Of a DNA stretch of 64,000 bases, positions 45,686 through 56,643 are shown one piece after another. The stretch's first letter is position 1. Every line of letters starts with the position of its first letter. The notes under the pieces are model-generated. The model saw only the letters and a list, made by a program, of their open reading frames with translations. It was not told the DNA's origin and searched no databases. Origin of the DNA: Catonia carolina (lineage: Eukaryota; Arthropoda; Insecta; Hemiptera; Achilidae); NCBI GenBank assembly GCA_035578175.1, contig JAQMRL010000008.1, positions 66,249,041-66,313,040 on the forward strand, written 5' to 3'. A program made the translations under genes and the position numbers.

Positions 45686-47010
45686 AACGTTTGTATCTAA
45701 TGGGTTTATTTAAGTTTCTTCCACTTTTTGGCAATGAGAAAGAGTAATCAACGTTTGCGTGTAAGTCACAATAAAAGGTCATACATACGATTCTTATACC
45801 GACTTTAGACGTTAATAAGTTATGTAACTTTTATTGGTAAAACCAGAGAGTTTATTGGTAAAAAAACTTCCACAAGGTAGAAAATATCAAATGACAGTTA
45901 CTGTACCTACACCACGTAAATAACATAAGTACCTAAGTTGATATTTCCCGCTAGTAAAGAGGTATCTATTTTGCGTTTACCAAGTTTTTCATTTTATTTC
46001 ATTTTAAAATAAGTTATGTAAGATTCTTTTCTTAGCAGTATGATGAAAAAATAGCACACAGGCCAAAAGCTATTATTCTCGTTTTAGATTTGTAGATGAA
46101 ATTGTAAAAAGGTGATGAATTTATCGGTGAATCGACAAGAAAAGGGAATATTAAATACTATTATAAAAATGTTTAAATTACGAATAATAATTTATCCTCG
46201 ATCGGACAAGAAATTTAAGGTTATTACTTTTAATATAACTGTTTAAGTTACAACTTTACACAATTCTTCAAAAGTTTCCCCATCATTTTCTTCACTTATT
46301 TGTCCGCTCCCTTTTTGTTTTAAATTTTATACATTTCGGAAGTAATGGATCGGATAAAGAAACTAATTGAATTGTTGAGAGTCCAGATCATCAAGGCTCA
46401 ACAAAATGTTTTTAAAAGGACGTCGATATAAAGTGGGTAAAAAAGTGAGCGAAAATAGAAAATGAGTTGAAAAGAAAAAAACATATTTTTCATCACAGAG
46501 TTAGAACATCAAATCCGGGACTATCAATTTGAAATTTGTCGCCTAGAAAGGAAATTTTATCCCCAAGGATTAATATCCGGTACTAAACTACCCCACAATA
46601 CTATGAATGGAAAGAGCCACTCGCAATAAAAGCCTCCGGTTGAAAAGAGACAGAAAACAGGATGGGTTTCCATTTGCTTAGCTATTAAAATTTATAGAGA
46701 ATAGAAATCAATAAAATTGTACAATACCTGCAAATAACCCCTAGGTATAAACCCTAAACCCTATTAAAGTAAAATTCAATTTACCTTGCACCAGGACTAG
46801 AGGGTATTTACTTAATTAAACAACCTCCAATGGTTTGTCTATAAAATATGCTGCACAGATCTAAATGTTTCAGTTTTCATTTTTTAACTAAACTAACTTT
46901 TTATGTTATCGGATAACTACAAAAAGTCTAACAACCAAAATCACTTTTCCCAAGTTCAGAACCGTGTTAAAATTTAAGTAGCAGTAATATGTAACGGCAG
47001 CATACAAATA
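45686..47010. other. Unannotated intron
   Basis: No supported exon or repeat in these 1.3 kb. Confidence 0.3.
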
Positions 47011-48097
47011 CAGTGGGCGCGTCAGTTATCCGAACTAATTGGAACCAGAGCAGTTCTGATAATCAAATACGCTAAATACAGTAATTTGATACACTGTACT
47101 GCAACAATGCAATATAACCTAAATGTTTAACAGATTAATAAAGGCGAACATAAACTTTGATTTAAAAAAAGTAATTTATTGCAATTGTAAGGTACAATCA
47201 AAAGGATCATAAAAATCAAGGGAAAACACAGAATTTCAAAACTAAATAAATTAACGAAGTAAACTACGGTAAAATCTGTTAGGAAATATATTTTTTTAAC
47301 ACACTTTTACGAGTGTTCCTACCAGTTGTGGTTTGGTCAATAAGGAATACTTCTTGGGAGTTACGCGCGGTTTGCGTGAAGTAATCCGCCGAAAATGTTC
47401 AGAATTGTGCCGAAACCGCTCGTGGAAATTGCATCACGATAATGCTCACGCTCACACTTCATTGCTTGTCCGTGTTTTTTGGCAAACAACAACACCATTA
47501 TGTTATCTCAGCCACCATATTCAACGGACACGGCCCCGACCACTTCTTTCTATTCCAAAGCTGAAAAGAACCATTAAAGGGTGACGGTTTGCCACCACTG
47601 ATGGCATAAAACCAGAATCACTAAAGGAACTGATAGCTATACCAAAAAGTGAGTTCCAGAAAAACTTCCAAGATTGGAAAAAGTTCTAGCACAAGTGTAT
47701 TACATATGAGGTGGATTATTTTGAAGGGGATAAAATTGATATAGGCCTAGATGAATATATAAAGATTTTTTGAGAAAAACTAAATTTTTCGTCAATTTTC
47801 GATCAAACCTCGTTCTTACTATACAGTTATTGTCAAAAAATCTAACAATTTCTTTTGAGCTAAGACTGAACTTATTTTTGTGGCAGCAATATCTCTCATT
47901 CCTTTTAGTAACAATGCTTCAGCAGCACTGAATTCCTGCTGTTTTTCGTACCATAGCATTACAGTTTTTAGGGCAGTAAAGGCCTCTACATGAGTAAATA
48001 TGTATTTTTTCCATCGATGTTGGTTCGGATAATTGACTGTTCGGTTGACTGACGTTCGGATAAATCGATGCTCCGGTGTAATATACAACTTTTTCAA
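47011..48097 (-). mobile_element. Tigger/pogo-like element remnant, interrupted by mariner
   Basis: The low-coordinate end CAGTGGGCGCGTCAGTTATCCGAAC, preceded by TA, is Tigger-like. At the other side the minus frame 47819-48097 reads FTALKTVMLWYEKQQEFSAA, then LLLKGMRDIAA, then LAQKKLLDF. This matches the C-terminal tail of Tigger-type transposases (ALxxVxxWxExQ..RDLAAxK..QKKxxxFF). The rest of the transposase and the second TIR are not found. A mariner fragment occupies about 47318-47813. Confidence 0.6.
47318..47813 (+). mobile_element. Mariner transposase C-terminal half, degraded
   Basis: The frame from 47333 reads VNKEYFLGVTRGLREVIRRK, then SWKLHHDNAHAHTSLLV (catalytic Asp of HDNAxAH at 47438-47440), then a damaged PYSPDLAP region and FPKLKR. 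After a stop it continues RFATTDGIK, ELIAIPKSEFQKNFQDWKK, stop, then DYFEGDKID. Two stops plus a lost PDLAP motif make it dead. It is a different mariner from the one at 21984 and 62092. Confidence 0.85.
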
Positions 48098-48703
48098 AAA
48101 AAATAATGGTCTATAATTCCAAGGAATCGCTTAACGAAAAATGGATGTTGATTTTTTTTTAATTTTTCAGTAAGATATAGAAATACGTATTCATCAAGGT
48201 TATAAACGTCAAACATCTTAAGGGTAAGTGGTCAAAAAAATAATTCGTTTTACGATTCATCTCCTAAAGAACAAATAAACAAATTTCCAGATTCATAGGT
48301 AATCGTACCGTTAGAGAATTAGTATAATGAGTAAGTGAGTGAGGACTTTCGTATTTATATATTTATATATAGATTCGATGCAGTTCAGATACAATCGGCT
48401 AAATGTTCGATATTATATCAGATTCATATTAGAGTGAACCATGAGTATGAAGAGAGAGGCGGTAAGCATTCTCAATAGCCATTATATTGCACCAAACGGG
48501 CATTACCAATCTCTAAACCACCATATATCCCTTAGAGACGTTAAATTAATTATCACACTGATTATATCTCAGTAACTAATTATACTAATTGATAAATAGC
48601 TCCAACGTAAGAGGACAATAGTCAAGATATAATAATAGTGTAATGAGCCAGAGTTGGAAATTACATTAAATTGATATTTAGTGTACATCTTGAACAGAAA
48701 AAA
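48098..48703. other. Unannotated AT-rich intron
   Basis: AGTGAGTGAGGACTTTCGTATT (about 48331) recurs as CAGTGAGGACTTCGGCATT near 56223, the end of an old repeat. No gene. Confidence 0.35.
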
Positions 48704-49352
48704 ATCTGGGGTGAAATACTCACACAACTTTCTCTTGCCGTTACAAATAATGAACAATATAACCTAACATTAGAAATAAACAAAAGAGCTAATCTCAATA
48801 AACATAACCTTATTTTATCATGAGTGAAAGGCGCAAAATGAAAATCAACCTCAGTTTGGCTTAACAATACGGAAAATCATTATTTCACGCTAAACTAGGC
48901 TCTGTAGAGAAAATGCTTTAAATAAATGTTGTAGATCTTTTAATTTCCTATAAATTTGATTAATACACTTTTATCGTTGCAAACTACGGCCGAAATCTTG
49001 AAAAATGTATTTTTTACAGATTTTCATGAAAAAACAAAATTACTAATTACCGCTCAACTAAGCGTTATACGAAAAAATGTTTAGAATAAAAGTTGTAACT
49101 TTTGATGAAAATCTTCTTGTCGGGTCGTCTAGTAGTATAATACCAACTTAAGTTTTAAAGTTTCAACTTCGTACGATGTTCCGTTTTCGAGATATTTTGC
49201 TCATACACGAACAGACCAATCGCTAAAAACATATTTTTTGGGTTCAGGGGGTCTGCAAACGTGTAGATCCGGTGAAAACTCAATTTCGAAAAATCAGCAC
49301 GAAAACAATACTTCCCTTTCTATATATATTATTCATACAGGCAAGAGAGAGT
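48704..49352 (+). mobile_element. F1 element, internally deleted
   Basis: TCTGGGGTGAAATACTCACACAAC to GGCAAGAGAGAGT. The middle (second block through the CGATTTT region) is deleted at about 49097, and the CA tract is nearly gone. Confidence 0.8.
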
Positions 49353-50226
49353 AAAAAAACTCAAGATGTTAATTAGTTTTTAAAACTGATATATATTGAA
49401 TTAAAAATTTAAATTTCTTCCTAAATAACACTGATACAAAACAACGAAATAATACTGTTTATGTCATTCTGAAATTTGTTGTAACGAATAAATTAGTTAT
49501 TGTGCGAATAAATTCGCAGGAGTCAGAAGCTAGTAGGCCTATTTATTATTATTCTAAATTTTAGAGTAATTTCTTCAACAAAGAATGCAATAAATCTTGT
49601 AAAACATAAGAATTGAGTTTTAAAAAATGATTTACAATCTGTAGCCTACATTTTAAAGTGAAAGCCCTTATTGACCTAATTTTCCGTCTTCTTGATTACT
49701 AAAAACGGTTAATACAACACAAATTTCTTTAGGGGTTGGACAGAAAAATTAAATGTCAGAAAGCAAATTCATTTCAGCCAGTTAAGGATAATGGATGTGA
49801 CAACGCAAGAGCAGTATTTAAATTTCTACAGCCTTCTGAAGAGCTACAGATCTAAGATCAGCATGAGTATTCTCCATGCATGATACCTACAAAAAGTAAA
49901 GCACTTGAATTTCAACCATTCGTTTTTTTTTATGTACCTTAAAAAATATATTATTTTTGTATCTTCCCAAAAACTTATGTTCTGAAAATCAATATTTGGA
50001 GTGAAACCGGGAATAAACCAGTTTATTTAATGCACCTCAGTAAGGCCAGCAATAATTAAACGTGCAGGTCAGGCACACCTTAGTAATATATATTTTGTCG
50101 TTTTTAAAGTCTCTTTCACAAACACAAATAGTAAACCTAATCAACTTCAACGACTGATGCACTGTAAAATCAGGGAGATCGTCAAAATATATTAATTTAT
50201 AAAATTGTATTGGATTGTTTTCTGCC
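49353..50226. other. Unannotated intron
   Basis: TTTGGAGTGAAACCGGGAAT at about 49995 recurs near 19908 and, inverted, near 56000. Otherwise nothing is seen. Confidence 0.3.
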
Positions 50227-50612
50227 CTTAACAGACAGGTGGTGTCACATATTTACACTCAATGTGTTCGATGCAGGGCTAAAATAAATAGTTCTTTTTC
50301 TTATCACATGGTTAGCCAATTAAATAACTGAATCATTTAAGATCAAAAGAGTTAGAGGTGTAAAAGACACTAATCAGAGTTATCTCATCTGAAAGTAATA
50401 AATTTCATTACACAGCCAGACCCTGTGGTGAATGAAGAGAAAGTGTCATTTGCTGAGTGAAAAATATAAGTGCTTTTCAGAATGCCCGGCATGCTGATAA
50501 GCGTATTTTTTGACTCAGTGAGGAAGGCATGGTAAACCACCTACTCCTCGTTTTACTTAGTATAAAACCTCTACAGGTTTAAACAGCCTTACGGCTGATG
50601 ACCTAAACAACA
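50227..50612 (+). mobile_element. R400 element, full length
   Basis: TTAACAGACAGGTGGTGTC to CTGATGACCTAAACAACAA. Diverged but complete. Confidence 0.8.
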
Positions 50613-50697
50613 ATTGGATTTTTAATTGTTACTCTGTTCGCAACTGTATGAACTACAAATGCACGAAATAATGGTGTGGTACAATAAAATTTCACAA

Positions 50698-51030
50698 AGG
50701 GGTACAAAAAATAGTTCTGTTGCTTCTCATATGGGCAAGTATATGGCCGAAGAACTTTACAACAGAAGAGGTACAGGTGTAAGAAACTAATGAGTTATCT
50801 CCTCTGAGAGTAAGGAATTTCATTATACAGCCCAGACCATGTGAAGTACGAAACGGAGGTATGAAACGAAGCAGGGTGGAAAGTAGATGCTTTTCAGAGG
50901 GCCTGGTATGCTGATAACCATACTTTTCCACTCGGTGAGGAAGGTAATTGTAAACCACCTCACTCCTCGTGTTACTTAGTAAACCTCTTAGAGGTTCAAA
51001 CCAGCCTTTCGACTGATTACCTAAACAATA
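50698..51030 (+). mobile_element. R400 element, 5'-truncated, tandem to previous
   Basis: It starts inside the family at AGGGGTACAAAAAATAGTTC and runs to TGATTACCTAAACAATA. It lies 85 bp after the preceding copy in the same orientation. Confidence 0.78.
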
Positions 51031-52517
51031 AAGAAAAATTAATAATTATCCTTTGTTTTATTTAAAAACCACAGTACCCAGAACAATGATTTTCTAATGT
51101 TGACTTTAGTAAGCTAACAAAATAAATACTCGACCCTAAAACCAAATCTTTTCTGAATATAAAAACCACGAATCAATACAATTACTATTACAAAAGCGTT
51201 CGGTTACCCTATTTTATGTTAACTTTCTTAACTTCTATTATCCCTTTTTTATTTTCTTGAATGTGGCGAAATAAAAGATGATATTGTTTAATGTTTTTCC
51301 AATATCAGTGTTCTTTTCGGCCATTTAACACGGCCTCCATACGAAATGAATGGAGTTATTGATACCAAGATACAATTGACTAAACCAGCTAAATGGATTT
51401 CCAGGAACACTATTTGATATCGATAGTAAAAATTTATACTTCGATATAAAAAAAAGTAGATTTAACTACAAATGTTCACTTATGAAAACAATATTATTTA
51501 ATAAATAGTCTTCTTTCTGTGCAAAATAAACGAAAATTTGAAAAAAATATGGTAATATCAAAAGAAAAAACCGCAATGCAGTCAAAAAGAATTGTTATGC
51601 AGATAACGTCGTAACAACAAAAACAGATGGAAAAAGTTGTTATTTTCACTAGATATGTTTGTGCTGTACAATATACTTGAACGCTGTAGCTTAAATATTT
51701 GAATAAATAGCCGAATACGCCTGGCCTACAGGTAGGCGTACAGTTGATATAAATTTAACTAAAAGAAACAGTAGGCTTTTAAAGTAGGTTTGGTTTGGTA
51801 TTTATTTAAGGATAAAAAAGGTAAGATTCACGTTGATTCACGTTGGTAAGATTCACGTTGCTGATTCCAGATTATAAACTCCTACTATTTTTCAGTAAAA
51901 CTTACACAAGATATTTTAAATGAATTCATGAAATTACGGAACACTATTAATTAAAACAGCTGGTTCAAATAGCAATATAAGATTTTCAAATGAACTAAAA
52001 ATTGTATACTTTAAAAAATGACCCCACGCTGAACCAATAAGAATGTTGGTACCTACATGACCACGCCTACTCTTTTATACTACACAAAAACTCCAATACG
52101 GATTCTACTGAAAACAAACTGAAAGTGGCTGGGGCGAGATTAAACCACACCCATTTCCTTATTAATTTTATTATTAATAAAAAATTTATTACAAAATTAT
52201 AATATTAATTAATTAAAATATAAAATAATTATTACTTTTTATTAATTTGTATTAAGTAGTTGAATTGTAAAAACCGTAATTATTTATTTTAATTGATTAA
52301 TTTCTTAATAAATACTTCTTCGAAAGGGTAAAATGAAGTTTTATCATTTATTGATAATAATCAAATCCATAAAGAACCTGGAATAAACGTTACAATATAA
52401 TACTTGAAGAACATTAACTCTACATCTTGTCTAATATCAAATAAGATGAAAAATTCAAATGATTATTTATTTATTATATATTTAGCAGCGAAAAATTTAA
52501 TAACATTAGTACCGAAC
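51031..52517. other. Unannotated AT-rich intron
   Basis: A small direct repeat of GGTAAGATTCACGTTG near 51830-51860. No exon or recognised transposon. Confidence 0.3.
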
Positions 52518-52529
52518 TAAATCCCTACT

Positions 52530-53190
52530 TCTTCTTAAAATCCCTCTCCTATCGGAAGTCGGAAATCATCATATGCGAACTTTATATGCTGTTGCATGGA
52601 CAGTTCCGTATTACTACAACCAAACCAGTCTTTCAGGTTCTTCAATCAGGATGCCAGACGTCTGTCAACGTTTCGCTTGCTCTTCATCTTTCGCTGCATG
52701 ATTAATTGTAAGACGTGATATTTAGGACCTTATAATCACAAGTCCAAGACATTGAAGCTTTCTCCTCTTCACTGTCTCAAACAACTCACAATCTTTGCCG
52801 ATTTTATCAAGCACATCTCTGTTTGTTATTCTGTCTGTCCACGAAATACGCCACATCCTGCAGTGGCTCCACATTTCAAAGGCTTGTACCTTCCCTAAAT
52901 GGATCTTTTGAGTGTTCCTCCATCCCATAGAATAGAACAGAGAAGACATAACATCGCAGCACTCTCATTCTGGGCTCAATTCTAAGATCCCGACCACACA
53001 GCAATCTCTTTACCGACACAAACGACGATATCCCAATTTCTATACTTGATCTTATTTCATTCGTTTGCTCTCCCGTCCGTTCTATCCATGTACCCAGATA
53101 TTTATAGGTAGTAACTCGTTGTATCAAGGTGTTTAAAACAGTTAGATTGAACAGGGGTTGAGTGGATTTTGTGATTAACATCCATGCGGT
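52530..53190 (-). mobile_element. LINE L-A, 5'-truncated, 12-bp TSD, next to DIP2 exon
   Basis: Minus frames read MLITKSTQPLFNLTVLN, VTTYKYLGTWIERTGEQTNE, IEIGISSFVSVKRLLCGRDL, RVLRCYVFSVLFYGME, then (after a shift) QAFEMWSHCRMWRISWTDRI and VKRRKLQCLGLV, then LIMQ and a decayed basic block. The 3' end is AAGAAGAAG. TAAATCCCTACT flanks it at 52518-52529 and 53191-53202. It lies in the 46-kb intron, ending 107 bp before the exon, in the same orientation as the gene. Confidence 0.9.
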
Positions 53191-53297
53191 TAAATCCCTA
53201 CTAATATATGTTAATTAAATATAATATTAGTTGCATAACAATTAATAATATTAATAAATCATACAATTTAATTAATTAATATAATAATCAGTCTTAC

Positions 53298-53408
53298 CGG
53301 AATGATACCGTGTTTCTGTTCTAGTCAGCCTTCTGTTTCCTCGTCTCCTTGCCCTAGAGGCAGGACTGCCGCCTCCAGGTACGACCCCCGAGCCACTGGT
53401 TCCCCTCC
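53298..53408 (-). CDS. DIP2: DIP2 homologue, internal coding exon (first of three in window)
   Basis: The minus strand shows an acceptor ending TTTGGCAG, then 111 coding bases, then the donor GTAAGA. The exon opens with two bases that finish a split codon. It reads a Gly/Ser-rich stretch, then a basic segment (SRARRRGNRRLTRTETRYHS), and ends on one base of a codon. That base plus the AA that opens the exon at 7371 gives Glu, so the join reads RYHS-E-VRQEAVQQ with no frame break. The family is known for an N-terminal DMAP1-binding domain, a basic/Ser/Pro linker and two adenylate-forming (AMP-binding) domains, with roles in axon branching and diacylglycerol metabolism. This exon lies in the linker. 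The preceding exon is not in the window, so the upstream intron exceeds 10.6 kb. A LINE copy ends 107 bp from this exon's donor side. Confidence 0.82.
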
Positions 53409-53985
53409 CTGCCAAATAGCATGCAACAAACAATGTGTCACTACACACAAACAAGCTTTAAATCTCATGCAAAATAAGCAGTGCCAGCTTCTCGCGTTTT
53501 CAAAATCAAATAAAAATGAAAATAACAAATCCAATATTTACAATGTGATCAACTTGTCAAAAAAGTTGCATCAAAATCGTTCAAACGTACAAAACAAAAA
53601 TAACAGTGTTCGCATCAACAATCAATCAAAATTAAAAATAACAGTAATTAACAAAGGTATCTACCACAAGCAATTGTCAGAAATAACAAAACGTTTCATA
53701 ACTAGACAATTAAACCAAATACTTCAGCCTATTACAAACTGTATTCCATAAGTATGTCCGAGTAATTTATAATAAAATAACTTATTCAAATTGCTTATAA
53801 ATTTATAACAACTAGTATACCAGAATATTTACACAAGCAATAGGATGTCTTAAGCTAGGACCAACAGCTGGTTATACTGATGTATAACGTAGACAAACAA
53901 TGTAATGGCTAACGCTACGATATAGTACAAGTAAAGACCGAATGTTTAATACTCTGACAGCTATCGCAATGATTATGTTAGTTTC
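53409..53985. other. Upstream intron start, unannotated
   Basis: Intron before the exon at 53298. A 149-codon plus-strand frame (53302-53751) is antisense to the exon and then runs on in Asn/Lys/Ile-rich AT sequence. I do not consider it a gene. Confidence 0.4.
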
Positions 53986-54250
53986 TTCTTCTTCTGCCTT
54001 CAAGGTTAAGCATTCCTGCCCGTTCCGAATTTCTGAAATCAGCTCATCTCTTCCTCAGGCGCCCTCGATCACTCCTTCCCTCTGGTTTGTAACCCAGAGC
54101 CTGCTTAGGTATCCTATTCTCGCTCTTCCTGCTCTATTTACAGTAATTTATTTCCAGTAGCCTATCATTTATAAAAAAAAGTTTATAAAAACTTATAAAA
54201 ACTCTTTCCTGATTTCATTCCTATAACAGTCTTCTCTACTCTGGCTGTTG
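53986..54250 (-). mobile_element. LINE L-B 3' end fragment
   Basis: Minus strand: CTAAGCAGGCTCTGGGTTAC (KQ..LGYKPEG region), FQKFGTGRNA and an AGAAGAAGAAG tail. It matches the L-B 3' end at 27999 and shows the uninterrupted CCCGTTCCGAA site that L-A invaded there. Confidence 0.65.
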
Positions 54251-54409
54251 TGGACAAGTTTTACTTATCAGAACAAAACAATGCGGCAAACGATTAGAGA
54301 ACTATTTTGCTTTGGTTCGGTAGTATTTTATTAATTGAAACATGTTTGTAGACAAGAAATTTCGTCAAACCTTCCGATAGTTCACGCGAAAAATCACGTC
54401 ATGGCAGTA

Positions 54410-54495
54410 ACCTTAACAGTTTTTTCCTATAGGAAATCTGTCAAAAAAGTGATATCAGACTTTTCCTGTAGGAAATTTGTCAAGAAGTGATAGTA
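54410..54495. repeat. Two-unit direct repeat of about 41-46 bp
   Basis: TTTTTTCCTATAGGAAATCTGTCAA..AAGTGATA and CTTTTCCTGTAGGAAATTTGTCAAGAAGTGATA lie side by side. Each contains a TTTCCTATAGGAAA-type palindrome. Confidence 0.6.
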
Positions 54496-55479
54496 CCAAC
54501 TAAAATTTATTTGAAGGAAAAATTTGCAAAGAGTTGTGTTCGTAATTAGTGTTTACAGTACAATATTAATTCAAGGTGCGCACAAAATGAAGTGTATTAA
54601 TAAAAGCAGAAAAGTGCTTGAAGCGTGTTATGTCAAATAATGAAATAAGTGTTTACCGGTGGTGATGGTGGTAGATTAAATTTTGAAGTTGAAGGTACGG
54701 GAGACGAGAAAGAGGAGGATTTAGAAGTAAAATTTAATGACAGAATAAAGTTTAAAATAGGGGGAGAAAGAGAGAGGTGATCTTTAATATTATTTGAGTT
54801 GCATAGTAATCTCATACAACCAAGCAGCAAGGAAAAGCAACCACTGTAAATAAGTTGAAACTTCAGCTTAATTATTACACCTGAGTCAGCTCAGGCACGT
54901 CACTTGCAACAAACGATGGGAGAGGAGGTAACTAACAAACACGGACAGAATAAAAAAATAAGTAAATACATACGACGAAGATTGAAAGTGCAAGGACCTT
55001 TAAATGTAACTCTCCTCGCCGTATGAATCTTTCACAGTTACTAAATTTGCTTCTTTTAAATTGAAGATAACTGAATCTGATGTTGTTGAATGACCATATG
55101 AGATAGAAAATAAATTTGAGAAAGACACAAAGACAAAAAATAAACATAAAACGGTGAAAAGTAGAAGTCAAAAAGAAAAAAACCCATTATACTAAAAGCA
55201 AGAAGGATTAATCCAAGCGGAACAAATTATGTTTAATGATTTAATACAAATTATACGAGACTAATAAAGAAATTTAAAAAACATCTTATAAAAACGAAAT
55301 ATAATAAACAAAAAGATTAACAGATAAAATGAGAAAAATTTATAAAATTACACACACTACAGTTACTTAGTTAAATCCTTCCTTTAAAAGTTTTCAGAAT
55401 ATTTTAAAATTTTATTTTCGAGATTAATAAATGGTTTTATATTGTTGGTGGAAATTTTTGAAATTATTATAATTCGTTT
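54496..55479. other. Unannotated intron
   Basis: 54650-54780 is purine-rich (Gly/Glu-rich plus frame) without splice or motif support. Nothing else. Confidence 0.3.
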
Positions 55480-55790
55480 TGTCCGTTCGTCTGTCACACC
55501 CATTTGTCAGAAACTACAAGAGATAGCAACAAACAGTTTTCTGATTTGTAATTTACACAAAAAGTTAGTGGGCCTAAATTGGGTTTGAAGTTCCAGGTTG
55601 ACCGGAAGTGTTCCAAAACCGGAAGTCAAAAAATAAAAATAAAAAACTACAGGAGATGGCAGCAAACGATTTTCAGATTTTTAATCTACACAAAAGGTAG
55701 AGGGCCTGCATTGGGTTGGAAGTTCCGGTTTTGACCAGAAGTGACCGGAAACCGGAAGTCAAGAAATTAAAGTTGGAATTTGGAAACAAA
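55480..55790 (+). repeat. R5 repeat (CCGGAAGT-rich), two tandem units of ~134 bp
   Basis: Units starting ACTACAAGAGATAGCAACAAAC (55513) and ACTACAGGAGATGGCAGCAAAC (55647) share ACACAAAA, GGGCCT, ATTGGGTT, GAAGTTCC and ACCGGAAGTCAA. An inverted single unit is at 61190-61385. Confidence 0.7.
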
Positions 55791-56643
55791 AATAGTCACT
55801 CGATTCCTCTTAAAGAATAGATATAGAAATCATCGGGTTTGATGACTGAATTTATCTATAAATAAAATTGTTGTAATTGTACAAATGGAAATAAATAAAT
55901 GAAAAATTAGATTTAAAATTTAATAAAAATTGCCAGTTTATTGCTAGCCTCGGTGAGATGCATCAGATTAAATGGTGTATCGCTAATCCCGGTTTCACTC
56001 CACACTTAACGTTATCAAGGAATCATTTTAACGAATGTTAATACTGATTTTCAGAATTAAAGCTATTTTGTGAAGTACACGAATAATATGTATTGCTCTA
56101 TGGTAGTCAACATTTTTTTCTAAATGCCTGAGAAGCAAATGTGCTAAATTTCAGTTCTCGCTGTGATACAAAAGCTACAAAATTTGTGACGAGCGAGTAA
56201 GTGAGGTAGGAAGGAAATCAGTCAGTGAGGACTTCGGCATTTTCATAGACTACAGATAATAAATTTCTGGCGTTAATTCTCTTTTAACTGAATATTGAAA
56301 TGGGGAAAATTTACAGCCAAATAAATATTAATTTAATTACACATCAACCCACAACTTATAAAAGGTGTTGAAACCAATAATAAATCTTAACGGTAATCCG
56401 CCTACGCTGTTAATAAACGACATTAGTCATGACTACAGATCAATCAAGGCTGAGGATATATTGATTTTAAAAAAACGTACCCTACATAGATTACGAATAA
56501 TTGAAAACCTCCTTTTTGAAGTCAGTAAAAAGTTATAAATGAAGCAAATTTCACACAACTGAAGAGAAAAATTAATTTTTCAAAAATGTGTACATGTGTG
56601 TTATTTACATTAGAGAATCTATACGAACTCAGATAAAAAAAAA
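55791..56643. other. Unannotated intron with old repeat pieces
   Basis: CCGGTTTCACTCCAC (about 56000) and GTGAGGACTTCGGCATT (about 56225) are short matches to other intergenic stretches in the window. No gene. Confidence 0.35.

Larger units (their letters stand above)
7372..53297 (-). other. DIP2 intron of 45.9 kb, packed with mobile elements
   Basis: This span is bounded by the GTAAGA donor next to 53298 and the TTTCAG acceptor next to 7371, and both flanking exons are in phase 1. It holds the bulk of the repeats listed here, in both orientations, with several nested one inside another. I found no other exon inside it whose splice sites and frame could be joined to DIP2, though a short cassette exon could be missed by eye. 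Confidence 0.8.

Noticed and set aside
53302..53751. 149-codon plus ORF
   Set aside because: Antisense to the DIP2 exon at its start and low-complexity AT-rich afterwards; no motif.
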